Shown one piece after another: positions 5,135 to 5,419 of a stretch of DNA of 5,419 nt. The position numbers and the translations under genes are program-made. Location: assembly GCA_041477005.1 (NCBI GenBank), contig JBGOUJ010000543.1:1-5419 (forward strand). The letters run 5' to 3'. Under the pieces are notes generated by a model that did no database searches, was not told where the DNA came from, and saw only the letters and a list, made by a program, of their open reading frames with translations. The first letter of the stretch is position 1, and each line of letters opens with the position of its first letter. Origin of the DNA: JBGOUJ01 sp041477005 (GTDB lineage: Bacteria > Acidobacteriota > Terriglobia > Bryobacterales > JACQDG01).

Positions 5135-5419
5135 ATGGCAGAACGTCTAAAGCTGGCGCCAAACCCCACGGGCCTTTCTTTTATCTATAACGTTTCTCAA
5201 CGGGTGGGCTTCAAGCAGCAGAATTTGCCGGACGATGTCCAACTGGTGCAGTTTCTGTTGAGGGAAGAGATGAAAACGAGACCCGACCTGGTGCAACTGG
5301 GGATACCGACGCTCAGCGGAAAGTTCGACGCCGTCACGGGCTTTTATCTCTACCTCTGGCAACAGAAGGCGCAGCGCAGCGTCATCGACGGCATCGTGAG
5401 TCCCGCCCATGGCGTTCAG
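5135..5419 (+). CDS. Hypothetical protein, N-terminal part (runs off the window); possible peptidoglycan-binding-like repeat
   Basis: An open frame of 95 codons from ATG 5135 has no stop before the window ends. It starts MAERLKLAPNPTGLSFIYNV and has no signal peptide or membrane helix. The segment LPDDVQLVQFLLREEM, followed by SGKFDAVTGFYLYLWQQ and VIDGIVSP, has the rhythm of a peptidoglycan-binding type 1 repeat: D-V-x-x-V/L-Q-x-x-L, then G-x-F-D-x-x-T, an aromatic-rich helix ending in Q, and D-G-x-V. The match is by eye and incomplete, so function is unknown. GAGG at 5123-5126 is a modest ribosome binding site 8 bases upstream. It has its own candidate -10 box and no obvious tie to the aromatic pathway. 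The start is reasonable but not certain. Confidence 0.6.
   Translation, partial: MAERLKLAPNPTGLSFIYNVSQRVGFKQQNLPDDVQLVQFLLREEMKTRPDLVQLGIPTLSGKFDAVTGFYLYLWQQKAQRSVIDGIVSPAHGVQ

Overview
The window is GC-rich bacterial DNA, by eye about two-thirds G+C with strongly G/C-biased third codon positions. Every gene I can support lies on the + strand. The core is an upper protocatechuate-branch cassette of the beta-ketoadipate pathway: pobA (4-hydroxybenzoate 3-monooxygenase), pcaH and pcaG (the two subunits of protocatechuate 3,4-dioxygenase) and pcaB (3-carboxy-cis,cis-muconate cycloisomerase). Together they would take 4-hydroxybenzoate to protocatechuate, then to 3-carboxy-cis,cis-muconate, then to 4-carboxymuconolactone. 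The decarboxylase, enol-lactone hydrolase, CoA-transferase and regulator genes are not in the window. The sequence points to an aerobic, probably soil-type bacterium able to use aromatic acids. I cannot assign a phylum with confidence.

Layout: bases 1-143 are the 3' end of an amidase-signature-family gene. Bases 144-371 are non-coding and rich in short inverted and direct repeats, so they could be the pobA control region or the end of the amidase unit. pobA occupies 372-1553. Next comes a conserved-looking hypothetical gene (1613-2104) whose N-terminus appears to be frameshifted. It is followed immediately by an intrinsic-terminator-like hairpin (2103-2125). Bases 2126-2380 hold three copies of the octamer CGGTCTCG, two of them in inverted orientation around a possible -10 element, ahead of pcaH. 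The genes pcaH (2381-3085), pcaG (3087-3659) and pcaB (3700-5040) are tightly packed and look like one operon. The pcaB stop codon lies inside a perfect 14-bp tandem duplication. From 5135 a further open frame, with weak resemblance to peptidoglycan-binding-type repeats, runs off the end of the window.

The catabolic enzymes are textbook family members with their active-site residues intact. The less ordinary material is in the gaps and in the unknown gene: the split reading frame, the hairpin dividing pobA from pcaHGB, the octamer set upstream of pcaH, the palindromes upstream of pobA, and a PobA coenzyme-binding segment that differs from the NADPH-specific pseudomonad enzyme. I see no mobile element, CRISPR array, RNA gene or clearly new multi-gene system.
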